Shown here one piece after another: positions 13,552-22,905 of a stretch of 64,000 nucleotides of DNA; position 1 is the stretch's first letter; each line of letters starts with the position of its first letter. Source of the DNA: Acinetobacter modestus (GTDB lineage: Bacteria; Pseudomonadota; Gammaproteobacteria; Pseudomonadales; Moraxellaceae); the NCBI RefSeq assembly GCF_014636095.1, contig NZ_BMDV01000002.1, positions 124,001 to 188,000 on the forward strand, read 5' to 3'. Below the pieces are notes generated by a model that was given only the letters and a program-made list of their open reading frames with translations, was not told the DNA's origin and did not search any database. The position numbers and the translations under genes were made by a program.

Positions 13552-15036
13552 ATGAGTAACAATAATGAAAAGTCATTTCTATCCGGGGAATGCCTGAGTG
13601 AGCAATATGTGCCCCAGCAAGACACATCCAGCCAATCAAGTATGTCACTATCAGGAGAAGTGGGTAAGCCCTTGAAACGTGCTATGACGAAACGTCATTT
13701 GGTGATGATTTCATTGGGCGGTGCAATTGGCACGGGGCTATTTTTAGGCTCAGGTGATGTCATTTCTCAGGCAGGCCCCATTGGTGCAATTCTCTCTTAT
13801 TTTTTAGGCGGTGTGATTGCCTACATGGTGATGCTGTGTTTAGGCGAACTAGCAGTACAGATGCCTGTTTCAGGTTCATTTGGTGAATATGCCAGAACCT
13901 ATATTGGACCAGGTACAGGCTATATGATCACTTGGTTGTATTGGTTAACTTGGACAGCAACATTAGGTACGGAGTTCACAGCTGCAGCTTTACTCATGCA
14001 AGAGTGGTTTCCTTCCATATCCATGTGGACATGGACTTTATTGTTTGCGGCACTGGTCTTTACGCTGAATGTGAGTTCCACTCGGTTATTTGCTGAGTCG
14101 GAATTTTGGCTGTCTTTGGTTAAAGTGCTTACCATTATTTGTTTTATTGCATTGGGTTTAGCTGCGATTTTCGGTTTCATTCCTTACCATGGACATGAAT
14201 CAGCACCGCTGTTTAGTAAATTGACCGAACATGGTTGGTTTCCAAATGGTATTTACCCAATTTTTGCGACCATGTTGATTGTGAATTTTGCATTCTCTGG
14301 TACAGAATTGATTGGGGTTGCCGCTGGCGAAGCTGAAGAACCTGCGAAAACAGTACCGAAAGCAATCAATGCTGCGATTTGGCGGTTGTTGATTTTCTTT
14401 GTGGGTACGATCGTGGTGATTTGTGCACTTTTACCTTATGAAATGGCTGGACTTAACGCGAGTGGCGTAAGTAATAGTCCGTTTGTAACTGTATTTAATT
14501 ACATCGGTATTCCATATGCGGAAGATATTATTCGTTTCGTGATTATTACTGCACTATTATCGGCTGCCAACTCTGGCTTATTTGCTGCTTCTCGAATGAT
14601 GTGGTCATTGTCAACGCAGAATCAACTCCCTAAAGTTTTTGCAAAATTGACACGTTCAGGTACGCCAATTATTGCCATTATTGTCACCATGTTTGGTGCA
14701 ATTCCTGGTTTATTATCTGAACAATTTGCGCCTGAAACCATTTTCAAAAATTTATTGGGTGTTGCCGCTTTTACTATGGTTGTGGTTTGGATCTCAATTT
14801 GTGTGAGCCAATTTAATTTCCGTAGACAATGGATCAAGTCTGGAAAAACGGTAAAAGATCTTAAATTTGCTGCGCCGTTGTTTCCGTTGACACCAATTTT
14901 AGGTGGGGCATTCTGTGTCATTACCTGTATTAGTATGGTAGCAGATCCGTCAATGCAAGTTGGTTTTGTCTGCTGTGTTCTATTTATTATCGCATGCTAT
15001 GCAAGCTACAATATCTTTTATAAAAACAAAGCTTAA
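13552..15036 (+). CDS. amino acid permease (APC superfamily, AAT type)
   Basis: The 494-residue protein has a hydrophilic N-terminus of about 45 residues and then some twelve membrane spans. KRHLVMISLGGAIGTGLFLGSG is the hallmark first helix of AAT-family amino acid permeases, and SGTELIGVAAGEAEEPAK is the conserved cytoplasmic loop signature. It lies 172 bases after astE on the same strand, so uptake of arginine or a related amino acid is a reasonable inference. The substrate is not readable from sequence. A terminator follows at 15058. Confidence 0.88.
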   Translation: MSNNNEKSFLSGECLSEQYVPQQDTSSQSSMSLSGEVGKPLKRAMTKRHLVMISLGGAIGTGLFLGSGDVISQAGPIGAILSYFLGGVIAYMVMLCLGELAVQMPVSGSFGEYARTYIGPGTGYMITWLYWLTWTATLGTEFTAAALLMQEWFPSISMWTWTLLFAALVFTLNVSSTRLFAESEFWLSLVKVLTIICFIALGLAAIFGFIPYHGHESAPLFSKLTEHGWFPNGIYPIFATMLIVNFAFSGTELIGVAAGEAEEPAKTVPKAINAAIWRLLIFFVGTIVVICALLPYEMAGLNASGVSNSPFVTVFNYIGIPYAEDIIRFVIITALLSAANSGLFAASRMMWSLSTQNQLPKVFAKLTRSGTPIIAIIVTMFGAIPGLLSEQFAPETIFKNLLGVAAFTMVVVWISICVSQFNFRRQWIKSGKTVKDLKFAAPLFPLTPILGGAFCVITCISMVADPSMQVGFVCCVLFIIACYASYNIFYKNKA

Positions 15037-15057
15037 CTGTATAACTTAATTTTTCAT

Positions 15058-15106
15058 AAAAGACGAATCTATACTCAGAATCTTTGAGTTGCGATTCGTC
15101 TTTTTT
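15058..15106 (+). terminator. terminator of the amino acid permease gene
   Basis: AAAAGACGAATC pairs with GATTCGTCTTTT (12 bp) and runs into a T tract, 22 bases after the permease stop. Confidence 0.85.
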
Positions 15107-15171
15107 ACTTTAGGAAATGATCATTTGGCTGTTTATATAATTTTAAAAAAACTTCAAATAGAGATGGTAAA

Positions 15172-15204
15172 AAAAGAGCAAGTACCGTAGCACTTGCTCT
15201 TTTT
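15172..15204 (-). terminator. terminator of the aldehyde dehydrogenase gene
   Basis: AAAAGAGCAAGT and ACTTGCTCTTTT form a 12-bp stem. Read on the minus strand it ends in a U-tract, 48 bases after the aldehyde dehydrogenase stop. It could act on both strands. Confidence 0.8.
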
Positions 15205-15251
15205 ATTTGATTTGGGATATTTACTTATAGGGCAATATCGCTCTTCGTGTT

Positions 15252-16763
15252 TTAGAAGAAACCAGCAGGTTTAGTTGAATAACTCACCAATAAATTCTTG
15301 GTTTGTTGATAGTGATCTAACATCATTCTGTGGTTTTCACGACCAACGCCTGATTTTTTATAACCACCAAAAGCAGCATGAGCAGGATAGATGTGGTAAC
15401 AGTTTGTCCAAACACGTCCAGCTTCAACTGCTCGACCAGCGCGGTATGAAGTATGTGCAGAACGAGCCCAAACGCCAGCACCTAAACCATAGATGGTGTC
15501 ATTTGCGATTTTGATGGCTTCATCAAAATCTTTGAAAGTTGTTACAGATAGAACTGGTCCAAAAATTTCTTCTTGGAAGATCTGCATGGCATTGTGTCCT
15601 TTGAAGACAGTTGGCTCGATATAGAAACCTTCACCTACTTCTTGTCTAGCACCACCACCTGTAAGAAGTTCAGCACCTTCTTCTCGACCCGTGTTAATGC
15701 AACGTAGGATTTTTTCCTGTTGTTCTAGTGAAGCTTGAGCACCAACCATTGTTTCAGTATCAAGTGGGTGACCTACTTTAATACGTTTCACACGCTCAAT
15801 GGCTTTTTCTAAGAACTTATCCGCAATACTTTCTTGAACTAATGCGCGAGATGGACAAGTACAAACTTCGCCTTGATTGAGTGCGAACATTGCAAAGCCT
15901 TCAAGTGCTTTATCAAGAAAATCATCTTCTTGATCCATAACATCTTCAAAGAAAATATTTGGAGATTTTCCACCGAGTTCTAAAGTGACTGGAATAATAT
16001 TCTCAGTTGCATATTGCATGATCAACTGTCCAACTTGGGTTGAACCTGTAAATGCAATTTTGGCAATACGAGGACTAGTGGCAAGTGGACGACCTACTTC
16101 GGCACCATAGCCATTCACAACGTTTAATACACCAGCAGGTAAAATATCTTGGATTAACTCTAAAACGAGTAGAATGCCTACAGGTGTTTGTTCTGCTGGT
16201 TTTAATACGATGCAGTTACCTGCTGCTAATGCAGGAGCAAGTTTCCATGCAGCCATGAGAATTGGGAAGTTCCATGGAATAATTTGTCCAACGACACCTA
16301 AAGGTTCGTGGAAATGGTAAGCAATCGTATCTTCATCGATTTCTGAAATGCCACCTTCTTGTGCACGGATACAACCAGCAAAATAGCGGAAGTGGTCAAT
16401 TGCCAATGGAATATCGGCAGCAAGTGTTTCTCGAACAGGCTTACCATTATCCCAAGTTTCTGCAACGGCAAGATATTCTAGATTTTGTTCTAGTCTATCA
16501 GCGATTTTAAGTAAAATATTTGAACGTACTGTCGGAGAGCTTTTATTCCACTCAGCTTTGGCTTTGTGTGCTGCATCTAATGCGAGTTCGATATCTTCAG
16601 CTGACGAACGCGGTATTTTTGTAAATACTTTGCCATCGACAGGTGAGACATTATCGAAGTATTCTCCTTTAATAGGTGCTACCCATTGACCGCCAATAAA
16701 GTTCTCGTATTGAGCTTTGAATTGAACCTTTGAATCAGGTTGATTAGGATCGACATAACGCAT
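15252..16763 (-). CDS. NAD-dependent aldehyde dehydrogenase (acetaldehyde dehydrogenase type)
   Basis: The 503-residue protein is a class-3-like aldehyde dehydrogenase of the ExaC/AcoD type. It shows [20 protein letters not shown] in the cofactor domain, [12 protein letters not shown] with the catalytic glutamate, and [15 protein letters not shown] with the catalytic cysteine. The ending [17 protein letters not shown] is typical of this branch. It diverges from a GAF-domain regulator and an iron-type alcohol dehydrogenase lies nearby, so oxidation of acetaldehyde or another short aldehyde is likely. The exact substrate is inferred. Confidence 0.92.
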   Translation of the reverse strand: MRYVDPNQPDSKVQFKAQYENFIGGQWVAPIKGEYFDNVSPVDGKVFTKIPRSSAEDIELALDAAHKAKAEWNKSSPTVRSNILLKIADRLEQNLEYLAVAETWDNGKPVRETLAADIPLAIDHFRYFAGCIRAQEGGISEIDEDTIAYHFHEPLGVVGQIIPWNFPILMAAWKLAPALAAGNCIVLKPAEQTPVGILLVLELIQDILPAGVLNVVNGYGAEVGRPLATSPRIAKIAFTGSTQVGQLIMQYATENIIPVTLELGGKSPNIFFEDVMDQEDDFLDKALEGFAMFALNQGEVCTCPSRALVQESIADKFLEKAIERVKRIKVGHPLDTETMVGAQASLEQQEKILRCINTGREEGAELLTGGGARQEVGEGFYIEPTVFKGHNAMQIFQEEIFGPVLSVTTFKDFDEAIKIANDTIYGLGAGVWARSAHTSYRAGRAVEAGRVWTNCYHIYPAHAAFGGYKKSGVGRENHRMMLDHYQQTKNLLVSYSTKPAGFF

Positions 16764-16858
16764 ATATATATTCCTTTGCTTATAATTGATCTGTTAAGCA
16801 TCTACAGCTTTGGTATAAGGTACTTTTGTACGCTATTTGATTAGGATATAGCTGGGAA

Positions 16859-16875
16859 GGTTGGAGAAAGGTTGG
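16859..16875 (+). promoter_or_regulatory. phased direct repeat GGTTGG-N5-GGTTGG
   Basis: Two GGTTGG hexamers are spaced exactly 11 bp apart, within the longer repeated unit AAGGTTGGA. The site lies about 100 bp upstream of the aldehyde dehydrogenase start and 30 bp before the regulator start. The alcohol dehydrogenase promoter (19717-19733) carries GGTAGG-N5-GGTAGG on the minus strand at nearly the same distance. A shared activator site is the simple reading. Confidence 0.5.
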
Positions 16876-16905
16876 AAACCGTGGTCATTAGTAAGGGATA
16901 CACAA

Positions 16906-18087
16906 ATGTTTACAAAACGAGACCTATTACAACAACGAACATCAATTGATCAACTGAAACGACACAATAGTTTGTCGCCGCAAAGTGCTGAAATGTTAGG
17001 ACAAAGTATTGCCAGTTCTTGGCAACGCTCAGCATCTTCTGCTATTCCAAAAGAGCGCTTGGCTGCACCTTTATTGGCACAACATAAGAAAGCAAAAACG
17101 ACTTTAGATTTAGCCTTAGAAGCGTGCTCAAATGATCTCAGTCATATTGCCGCCCAGTCATCCATGGTCATCGCCGTTGGAGATGTTGGGAGTACAATTA
17201 TTTGGACCGCATCGAGCACGCAGATGCAAAGCGCGGCTGAAAAGGTACATTTTATTGCAGGCGGTCAGTGGGCAGAAGAAGAGGTCGGCACGAATGCCTT
17301 AGCTCTGTCTTTAAAGACTCAACAATCTAGTTGCGTGTTTTCAAATGAGCATTATATGGAGTCAGTACATGACTGGGTTTGTTATGCAGCGCCAGTGATT
17401 GATCCCTACTCCAAACAAGTGTTAGGTGTCGTGGATTTATCTACAACTTGGAAAAATCACAATACGCTCGGTGTATTAGCTGCTGAACGTTGTGCATCTA
17501 TTATTCAAACTGCTCTGATTGAACAGCAACGTCAGCGTTTATATATCCGTGCTTTTGCTTCACCGCAAGTGATGTTTAATAATAAATCTTTGGTTTTAAC
17601 GCCGCGTCAAATTGAAATTTTGGCAATTTTAGCGCTCTGTCCGAATGGTTTAAATTTAGAAAATTTACATCAAGCGCTTTATGGTGAGCGTAAAGTCAGT
17701 GTTGGAACGTTAAAGGCTGAGATGTCACAGTTACGTGATATTTTGGGCGGAATGCTAGGCTCAAGACCTTATCGCTTACTGGCAAATGTAGAAGCTGATT
17801 TTTTGTATGTGGAACAAGCACTTGATTCAGGTTATATCGCCTCAGCATTACAATTGTATAAGGGTATCTTCTTATCAAAAACAGAAAGTCCTTTCCTATG
17901 CTCATGGCGAGATTGTCTTGAATCACGTCTCAGCGATATGATTTTTAAAACCAAAGAAATCGATGTATTACTGAAACATGTTGCTCATTTTCCTGAAGCA
18001 ATTGATGCCGTTGAAAGATTAATTGAATTGTTACCTTTAGATCATCCTGCTCATCAATCGCTGAGCAAATTCAGAGATATGTCATAA
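16906..18087 (+). CDS. GAF domain transcriptional regulator (AcoR-like N-terminus, no AAA+ domain)
   Basis: The frame opens at a TTG (16861), but the ATG at 16906 has AAGGGA seven bases upstream and gives 393 residues. The first 200 residues resemble the sensor half of AcoR-type regulators: SIASSWQRS near the start, then a GAF domain with GGQWAEEEVGTNALALSL and VLGVVDLSTTW. The sigma-54 AAA+ module normally next is missing. Instead, from about residue 230, LTPRQIEILAILALCPNGL starts a winged-helix-like region followed by a helical tail. It probably controls the divergent aldehyde dehydrogenase and the downstream alcohol dehydrogenase; this is inferred from position. Confidence 0.8.
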   Translation: MFTKRDLLQQRTSIDQLKRHNSLSPQSAEMLGQSIASSWQRSASSAIPKERLAAPLLAQHKKAKTTLDLALEACSNDLSHIAAQSSMVIAVGDVGSTIIWTASSTQMQSAAEKVHFIAGGQWAEEEVGTNALALSLKTQQSSCVFSNEHYMESVHDWVCYAAPVIDPYSKQVLGVVDLSTTWKNHNTLGVLAAERCASIIQTALIEQQRQRLYIRAFASPQVMFNNKSLVLTPRQIEILAILALCPNGLNLENLHQALYGERKVSVGTLKAEMSQLRDILGGMLGSRPYRLLANVEADFLYVEQALDSGYIASALQLYKGIFLSKTESPFLCSWRDCLESRLSDMIFKTKEIDVLLKHVAHFPEAIDAVERLIELLPLDHPAHQSLSKFRDMS

Positions 18088-18453
18088 CTACAGCGGATCT
18101 AAAAAATAAAATTTTGTTTTATTATTCAATAACAATGGATGATATCTTTTGGGATGTCATTTAGCTCGCAATACAAAAATTTGTCTAAAGACATGTCATC
18201 TAATCAAATCGTAAAACAATATGGTTGACTTAATTTAGTTCATAACTTTTAAACAATATAGCAGCGTTTGACCTTATCAAAGACACGGTTAATTTAGAAA
18301 AAATGGTTCACAAGATCGTTGAAATTTGATTAGATTTTGGATATTGAGAAGCTGAATGAAATAAAAAAAGGGAATACCTTTTGAGGGGTATTCCTAAAAT
18401 TAAGTAAGCTAACGGTCGGAGAGATTCAGCTTACTTCTCGGGAAAAGCGTGGA
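18088..18453. other. 366-bp gap between convergent regulator and alcohol dehydrogenase genes
   Basis: The first 270 bases are plain AT-rich DNA with no supported gene. The last part holds two stems: GGAATACC/GGTATTCC at 18371-18394, with a U-tract when read on the minus strand, and AAGTAAGC/GCTTACTT at about 18403-18436. Confidence 0.6.
18371..18394 (-). terminator. terminator of the iron-type alcohol dehydrogenase gene
   Basis: GGAATACC pairs with GGTATTCC over an 8-base loop, and on the minus strand the stem is followed by a run of seven U. It lies about 60 bases past the alcohol dehydrogenase stop. Confidence 0.75.
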
Positions 18454-19626
18454 TTACAATGCTGCTTTAAAAATTTCAACAACTTGGGCATGAGTTGCTT
18501 TGCGAGGGTTAGTCAGCATACAGGCATCTTTTTGAGCATTTTCAGCCATGATTGCAAGATCTTCTGTTTTTACGCCAAGTTCAGTTAAACCTGATGGAAT
18601 ATCGATAGAAGATGACAGTTCACGAATTGCATCAATTGCGGCGTAAGCAGCTTCAGTTTCTGTAAGCCCTTCAGTATTTACACCCATAAGTTCAGCAATT
18701 TTTGCATAACGATCTTGGCAAGAAATTAGATTGAACTCACATACATGAGGGAGCAATACCGCATTACATACACCATGTGGGAGATTATAGAATCCGCCTA
18801 ATTGATGAGCCATGGCATGGACATAACCTAGAGATGCATTGTTGAATGCCATACCTGCGAGGTATTGTGCATAGCTCATTGCATCACGTGCTTCAATATT
18901 TTCACCATTTGCAACCGCAGGGCGTAACCATTGGCTAATCATGGTAATGGCTTTTTCTGCACAGGCATCGGTGATTGGGTTTGCTGCAGTCGATACATAA
19001 GCTTCAACAGCATGTGTAAGTGCATCCATTCCCGTTGCAGCGGTTAAACCTGCTGGCTTTGCAACCATGAGTTTAGGGTCATCGATTGCAATCAATGGTG
19101 TGCAGCGCCAGTCAACAATTGCCATTTTTACGTGGGTATCGGTATTGGTAATGATACAGAAGCGTGTCATTTCTGATGCAGTACCCGCAGTGGTATTAAT
19201 CGCAATGAGTGGGGTCATTGGTACTGTACTTTTATCAATACCTTCATAGTCACGGATATGACCACCGCCGGCCGTGACGAGTCCAATCCCTTTTGCACAA
19301 TCGTGTGATGAGCCACCACCTAAAGAGACAATAAAGTCACAGTCATTGTCATTGTAGGCTTGTACGCCATTATGTACATTGATGTCAGTTGGATTTGGTT
19401 CTGCACCGGGGAAGATGTGGCTTTCAACGCCTGCATCTTTTAAATATTGTGCAATGGTGTCTGCAACGCCAAATTTGAATAAGCCTTGGTCAGTTACAAT
19501 CAGCGCTTTTTTTGCACCGAGATTTTGTGCCTTTGTGCCAATTTCTTTTGCACAGCCTGGCCCGAAGAGAGATACACAAGGGATGTAAAAACCGTTAGTT
19601 TGATCTGCAATATTTTTAAAAGCCAT
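18454..19626 (-). CDS. iron-containing alcohol dehydrogenase
   Basis: The ATG at 19626, with AGAAGGA eight bases ahead, gives a 390-residue protein and is preferred over an upstream in-frame start at 19653. It is a group III (iron-type) alcohol dehydrogenase: GGGSSHDCAKGIG binds NAD, GMDALTHAVEAYVS and HAMAHQLGGFYNLPHGVCNA are the two family signatures with metal-binding histidines. It would oxidise a primary alcohol to the aldehyde, which the aldehyde dehydrogenase at 15252-16763 could finish. Its promoter shares a phased repeat with that gene. Confidence 0.92.
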   Translation of the reverse strand: MAFKNIADQTNGFYIPCVSLFGPGCAKEIGTKAQNLGAKKALIVTDQGLFKFGVADTIAQYLKDAGVESHIFPGAEPNPTDINVHNGVQAYNDNDCDFIVSLGGGSSHDCAKGIGLVTAGGGHIRDYEGIDKSTVPMTPLIAINTTAGTASEMTRFCIITNTDTHVKMAIVDWRCTPLIAIDDPKLMVAKPAGLTAATGMDALTHAVEAYVSTAANPITDACAEKAITMISQWLRPAVANGENIEARDAMSYAQYLAGMAFNNASLGYVHAMAHQLGGFYNLPHGVCNAVLLPHVCEFNLISCQDRYAKIAELMGVNTEGLTETEAAYAAIDAIRELSSSIDIPSGLTELGVKTEDLAIMAENAQKDACMLTNPRKATHAQVVEIFKAAL

Positions 19627-19946
19627 GGAGCGATTCCTTCTTCCATATTCCATTGTTTGTTATTCAGTGATCTCATCACTGTAAGCTCAGTATGCAAGGC
19701 TTAAAAATTTTTCCTACCTACCAAAAACCTACCAAGAAATGTCTTAGATTGTTTAAATGAAATAATATGAATTTTCATTTGAGCGCAATCGATGAATATT
19801 AGACAGTTAAATATCTGTATTTTTACTGAATATTGATGTTGTTAAATAATTGTTTTTAAATGTAATAAAGAGTAAATCTCACATTTTATTCACGGTTTTA
19901 TCTTTATAAATTGTTTAGTTAATTTTGATAAAATCAAGAGGATAAA
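19627..19946. promoter_or_regulatory. divergent intergenic region, alcohol dehydrogenase and lipocalin genes
   Basis: No gene is supported here. The notable element is the direct repeat at 19717-19733. The remainder is AT-rich and probably contains the promoters of both flanking genes. No sigma-54 consensus is convincing. Confidence 0.5.
19717..19733 (-). promoter_or_regulatory. phased direct repeat GGTAGG-N5-GGTAGG
   Basis: On the minus strand two GGTAGG hexamers lie 11 bp apart, each preceded by TT. The centre is about 99 bp upstream of the alcohol dehydrogenase start. Sequence, spacing and distance match the GGTTGG-N5-GGTTGG element before the aldehyde dehydrogenase gene. Confidence 0.5.
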
Positions 19947-20504
19947 ATGAAAGCTAAAACTTTATTTGGCATGACAATATTGTCTGCTGCAATGACTGCT
20001 GTTGTAATACCAATGCAAGCAAATGCTGAAAAACCCTCTGCTGTCGATAAAATTGATGTGAACCAATATGCTGGAAAATGGTACGAGATCGCTCATTTAC
20101 CAATGTACTTTCAACGACACTGTCTAAGTGATACGACTGCTGTGTATACGCTTAATCCTGATAAAACCATCGGGGTCTTAAATAGCTGTAGAACTAAAAC
20201 AGGGCAAATGGATAGTTCACAAGGTGTGGCTTATCCTGCTAATAGTGGGAATAGTAAATTGAAAGTTAGTTTTTTACCTAAAGGCTTACGTTGGCTGCCA
20301 TTTACGAAAGGCGATTATTGGGTTTTACGAGTAGATCCTGAATATAAAGTTGCATTGGTAGGCGGGCCATCGACGAAATATTTATGGCTTCTTTCTAAGA
20401 CACCAACAATTGATGACGCTACCTATAACTCATACCTTGAAACAGCTAAACAACAAGGTTACGACTTATCTAAGCTCATCAAAACTCCTCATCGGACACC
20501 ATAA
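19947..20504 (+). CDS. lipocalin family protein, exported
   Basis: The 185-residue protein has a 27-residue signal peptide ending ANA, then the lipocalin GxW motif in YAGKWYEIAHLPMYFQ and later KGDYWVLRVDPEYKVALVGG and YLWLLSKTPTI, as in bacterial Blc. Blc binds fatty acids or lysophospholipids. Unlike Blc, the signal peptide has no lipobox cysteine, so this form is probably soluble in the periplasm. AGAGG provides a good ribosome binding site. Confidence 0.88.
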   Translation: MKAKTLFGMTILSAAMTAVVIPMQANAEKPSAVDKIDVNQYAGKWYEIAHLPMYFQRHCLSDTTAVYTLNPDKTIGVLNSCRTKTGQMDSSQGVAYPANSGNSKLKVSFLPKGLRWLPFTKGDYWVLRVDPEYKVALVGGPSTKYLWLLSKTPTIDDATYNSYLETAKQQGYDLSKLIKTPHRTP

Positions 20505-20528
20505 GCTTTTGACATTTAATCAGGTATC

Positions 20529-20689
20529 TCAGTTGGATGCCTGATTTTTACTATTAGTTTTAGCTTGTGACTTACATTTTTTAGAGCAATATTGAACTTC
20601 ATTCCAACATCGTTCCCATTTTTTACGCCAAGAAAATGTAAGGTGGCAATTTAGACAAACTTTCTCGGGTAAATGTATTTTTTATGCAT
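20529..20689 (-). pseudogene. DUF2256 zinc-ribbon gene with a frameshift after codon 4
   Basis: Downstream of the photolyase homologue a frame encodes LPEKVCLNCHLTFSWRKKW followed by ERCWNEVQYCSKKC, the unmistakable four-cysteine DUF2256 sequence, ending at 20529. It has no start codon: a stop lies just upstream in frame. The nearby ATG (20689, two bases after the photolyase homologue's stop) reads M-H-K-K and then leaves frame. One extra A in the six-A run near 20678-20683 would restore MHKKIHLPEKVC. So the gene is broken by one base, is read by slippage, or the run is miscounted. DUF2256 genes commonly sit beside photolyase/cryptochrome genes. Confidence 0.75.
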
Positions 20690-20691
20690 TT

Positions 20692-22221
20692 TTAGAGTTC
20701 TTCGATCTGATTTTGAAGATGGGAGGCACGTTTTAAAATACGATTTTGTTCAGATAATTCTAGTTTATCCCACTGTTTATACATCATTGTCATTCGCGGA
20801 TTTGAACTAAAAAAGACTCGATTTCGATGTAGAAAGTCCCAATATAAACTGTTGAATGGGCAACTATCATGGTCAGTTTTGGTTTTTACATTGTAATGGC
20901 AGTGTTGACAGTAATTAGACATTTTATGAATGTAATTACCTGATGCTGCATAAGGTTTACTTGCAACAAGACCAGCATCTGCAAATAAAACCATTCCATG
21001 AGTATTCGGAAGTTGTACCCATTCAAATGCATCAGCATAGACACTTAAATACCATTCATTGACTTGCTTGGGTGAAATGCCATTCAGTAATGTGAAATTA
21101 CCAATCACCATCAAGCGTTGAATATGGTGAGCATAAGCATTTTCCAAAGAGTTTCTTAAACATTCATGCATACATTGCATTTTTGTTTCAGCAGTCCAAA
21201 AATAGCTGGGCAAGTCTCTTTCAGCATTTAATTTATTGAGATCACGATAATTCGGCATGCACAGCCAATAAATGCCTCGAATAAATTCACGCCAACCTAG
21301 TATTTGTCGAATAAAACCCTCCGCAGCGTTCAACGGAATTTGGTTATTGTAATAAGCTAATTCAGCAGCATCACAAACTTCTTTGGGCGACAGTAATCCA
21401 CAGTTTAGGTAGGGAGAAAGGAGGCTATGGAACATATAATCTTGTTGGTTGACCATAGCATCTTGATATTGACCAAAATGGACTAATTGATGTTGGATAA
21501 AATGATTAAGGGCTTGAAGAGCCTGCTGGCGTGTAGTTGCCCAGTTGAAATGATCAATTTGACCAATATGATCTTGAAACTCTGCTTTAACTAAAGCGAT
21601 CACATCTAAATCAATCTGGTCATGAGTAAAATCCAAAGTAGGAGGGATAGAGGGATTTCCATTCCACCTTTGACGATTATCACTATCAAAATTCCATTTT
21701 CCTCCAATTGGTTTATCCGCCTGCATCAAATAGCCTGTTTGTTGTCTTAACTTTCGGTAGAAAAACTCCATCCGTAGGACTTTGGTAGTTGAACTCCATT
21801 GTTTAAAAGCTTGAATCGAAGAGAAGAAACGATCGTCTATAAGGATTTGTATGGGAATGTTGAGTTCTTTTTCCCAACTATTTTCGATTTGATATTGTAA
21901 GCGGTATTCTCCACATTCGGTTATAACTAAAACTTTTGCATCTTGTTTAGCTAGTTGATATTTAATAAATTGAAGAAAATTGTTTGTTGTTTTTGAACGG
22001 TCAAAAACTTGATAACGAACAGTCCATCCTTGTTGTTTAAGATGTTTGGCAAAATGCCGCATTGCACTAAAAATGAGTGCAATTTTCTGAGGATGATGTT
22101 TTACGGAGGTGGTTTCTTCAACCAGTTCTGCCATTAAAATCACATCTTCATGTTTATCAAGTGTTTTTAATGTGGCGATCTCTTCCGAGAGTTGATCACC
22201 TAAAATTAAACCGTAGCGCAT
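20692..22221 (-). CDS. cryptochrome/photolyase family protein (FeS-BCP type)
   Basis: The 509-residue protein begins MRYGLILGDQLSEEIATL, as in bacterial FeS-containing (6-4) photolyases and related cryptochromes rather than the classical PhrB. GWREFIRGIYW and HHIQRLMVIGNFTLL line the FAD pocket; YAASGNYIHKMSNYCQHC and the following HDSCPFN supply cysteines expected to hold a 4Fe-4S cluster. It would repair UV lesions or sense light using FAD and a ribolumazine antenna. A frameshifted DUF2256 gene follows at once. Confidence 0.88.
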   Translation of the reverse strand: MRYGLILGDQLSEEIATLKTLDKHEDVILMAELVEETTSVKHHPQKIALIFSAMRHFAKHLKQQGWTVRYQVFDRSKTTNNFLQFIKYQLAKQDAKVLVITECGEYRLQYQIENSWEKELNIPIQILIDDRFFSSIQAFKQWSSTTKVLRMEFFYRKLRQQTGYLMQADKPIGGKWNFDSDNRQRWNGNPSIPPTLDFTHDQIDLDVIALVKAEFQDHIGQIDHFNWATTRQQALQALNHFIQHQLVHFGQYQDAMVNQQDYMFHSLLSPYLNCGLLSPKEVCDAAELAYYNNQIPLNAAEGFIRQILGWREFIRGIYWLCMPNYRDLNKLNAERDLPSYFWTAETKMQCMHECLRNSLENAYAHHIQRLMVIGNFTLLNGISPKQVNEWYLSVYADAFEWVQLPNTHGMVLFADAGLVASKPYAASGNYIHKMSNYCQHCHYNVKTKTDHDSCPFNSLYWDFLHRNRVFFSSNPRMTMMYKQWDKLELSEQNRILKRASHLQNQIEEL

Positions 22222-22367
22222 AAGCTTTCACGCTTAAAAATTTAAATATAGTTTTTCTGTTGTAAAGTTCTTGTGAATACTGCAATTCTTTTTAATCGTA
22301 TTGGATTGAGAGCTTTTAAATTAAGCAGTATGGGCATTTAAATAAACAGCTAAAACTTGAATATAGA

Positions 22368-22826
22368 CTATGAAATATTTTCAGTAAAATAAACAGGTGA
22401 CATCAAACGAGCATCTAATTTTTGACCGCAACAATTACAGCTCAGCGTTGGTTGAATGACATTGCCACAACTTTTGTGTAAGTAGCGAAGTTCTGGGAAC
22501 TGTTTATCTTCATTCTGCCATAAATTCCCCCAAACACTCATCGAGACAATGATGGGATAAAGTGCTAACCCTTTTTCTGTCAGTTTGTATTCATAGCGTT
22601 TGGGAGCTTCGTGATAAAGCACTTTTTCAAAAATCTTGTTTTCAACCAAGCGGTTAATACGCTCGGTAAGCAAGTGGCGCGTGATACCCAACTGTTTTTG
22701 GAAGTCATCAAAACGTCGTGTTGCCATAAATGCATTACGAATAATTAACAAGGTCCAACGATCACCAAAAATGGATAATGTCCTTGCAATTGGACAGTTC
22801 ATTTCGCCGAGTTCATGCCATTTCAT
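22368..22826 (-). CDS. HxlR family transcriptional regulator
   Basis: This 152-residue protein has the HxlR winged-helix core: CPIARTLSIFGDRWTLLIIR, FDDFQKQLGITRHLLTERI and YELTEKG-like residues (YEYKLTEKGLALYPI). The C-terminus has CGNV and CNCCGQKL, a CxxC-bearing tail seen in some family members. It diverges from the operon starting at 22993, whose promoter overlaps a 7+7 inverted repeat, so it is probably that operon's repressor. Confidence 0.9.
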   Translation of the reverse strand: MKWHELGEMNCPIARTLSIFGDRWTLLIIRNAFMATRRFDDFQKQLGITRHLLTERINRLVENKIFEKVLYHEAPKRYEYKLTEKGLALYPIIVSMSVWGNLWQNEDKQFPELRYLHKSCGNVIQPTLSCNCCGQKLDARLMSPVYFTENIS

Positions 22827-22905
22827 TGCTTACACCATCGGTTTGTCTTTAGAGGAAGCAAGCTGTCATTTTAGGACAACTTTAGCCACCATCATATCTA
22901 CTTTA

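Noticed and set aside
19711-19736. Sigma-54 promoter before the alcohol dehydrogenase gene
   Set aside because: The GG-rich repeats lack the GG-N10-GC spacing of -24/-12 elements, and the nearby regulator has no AAA+ domain.
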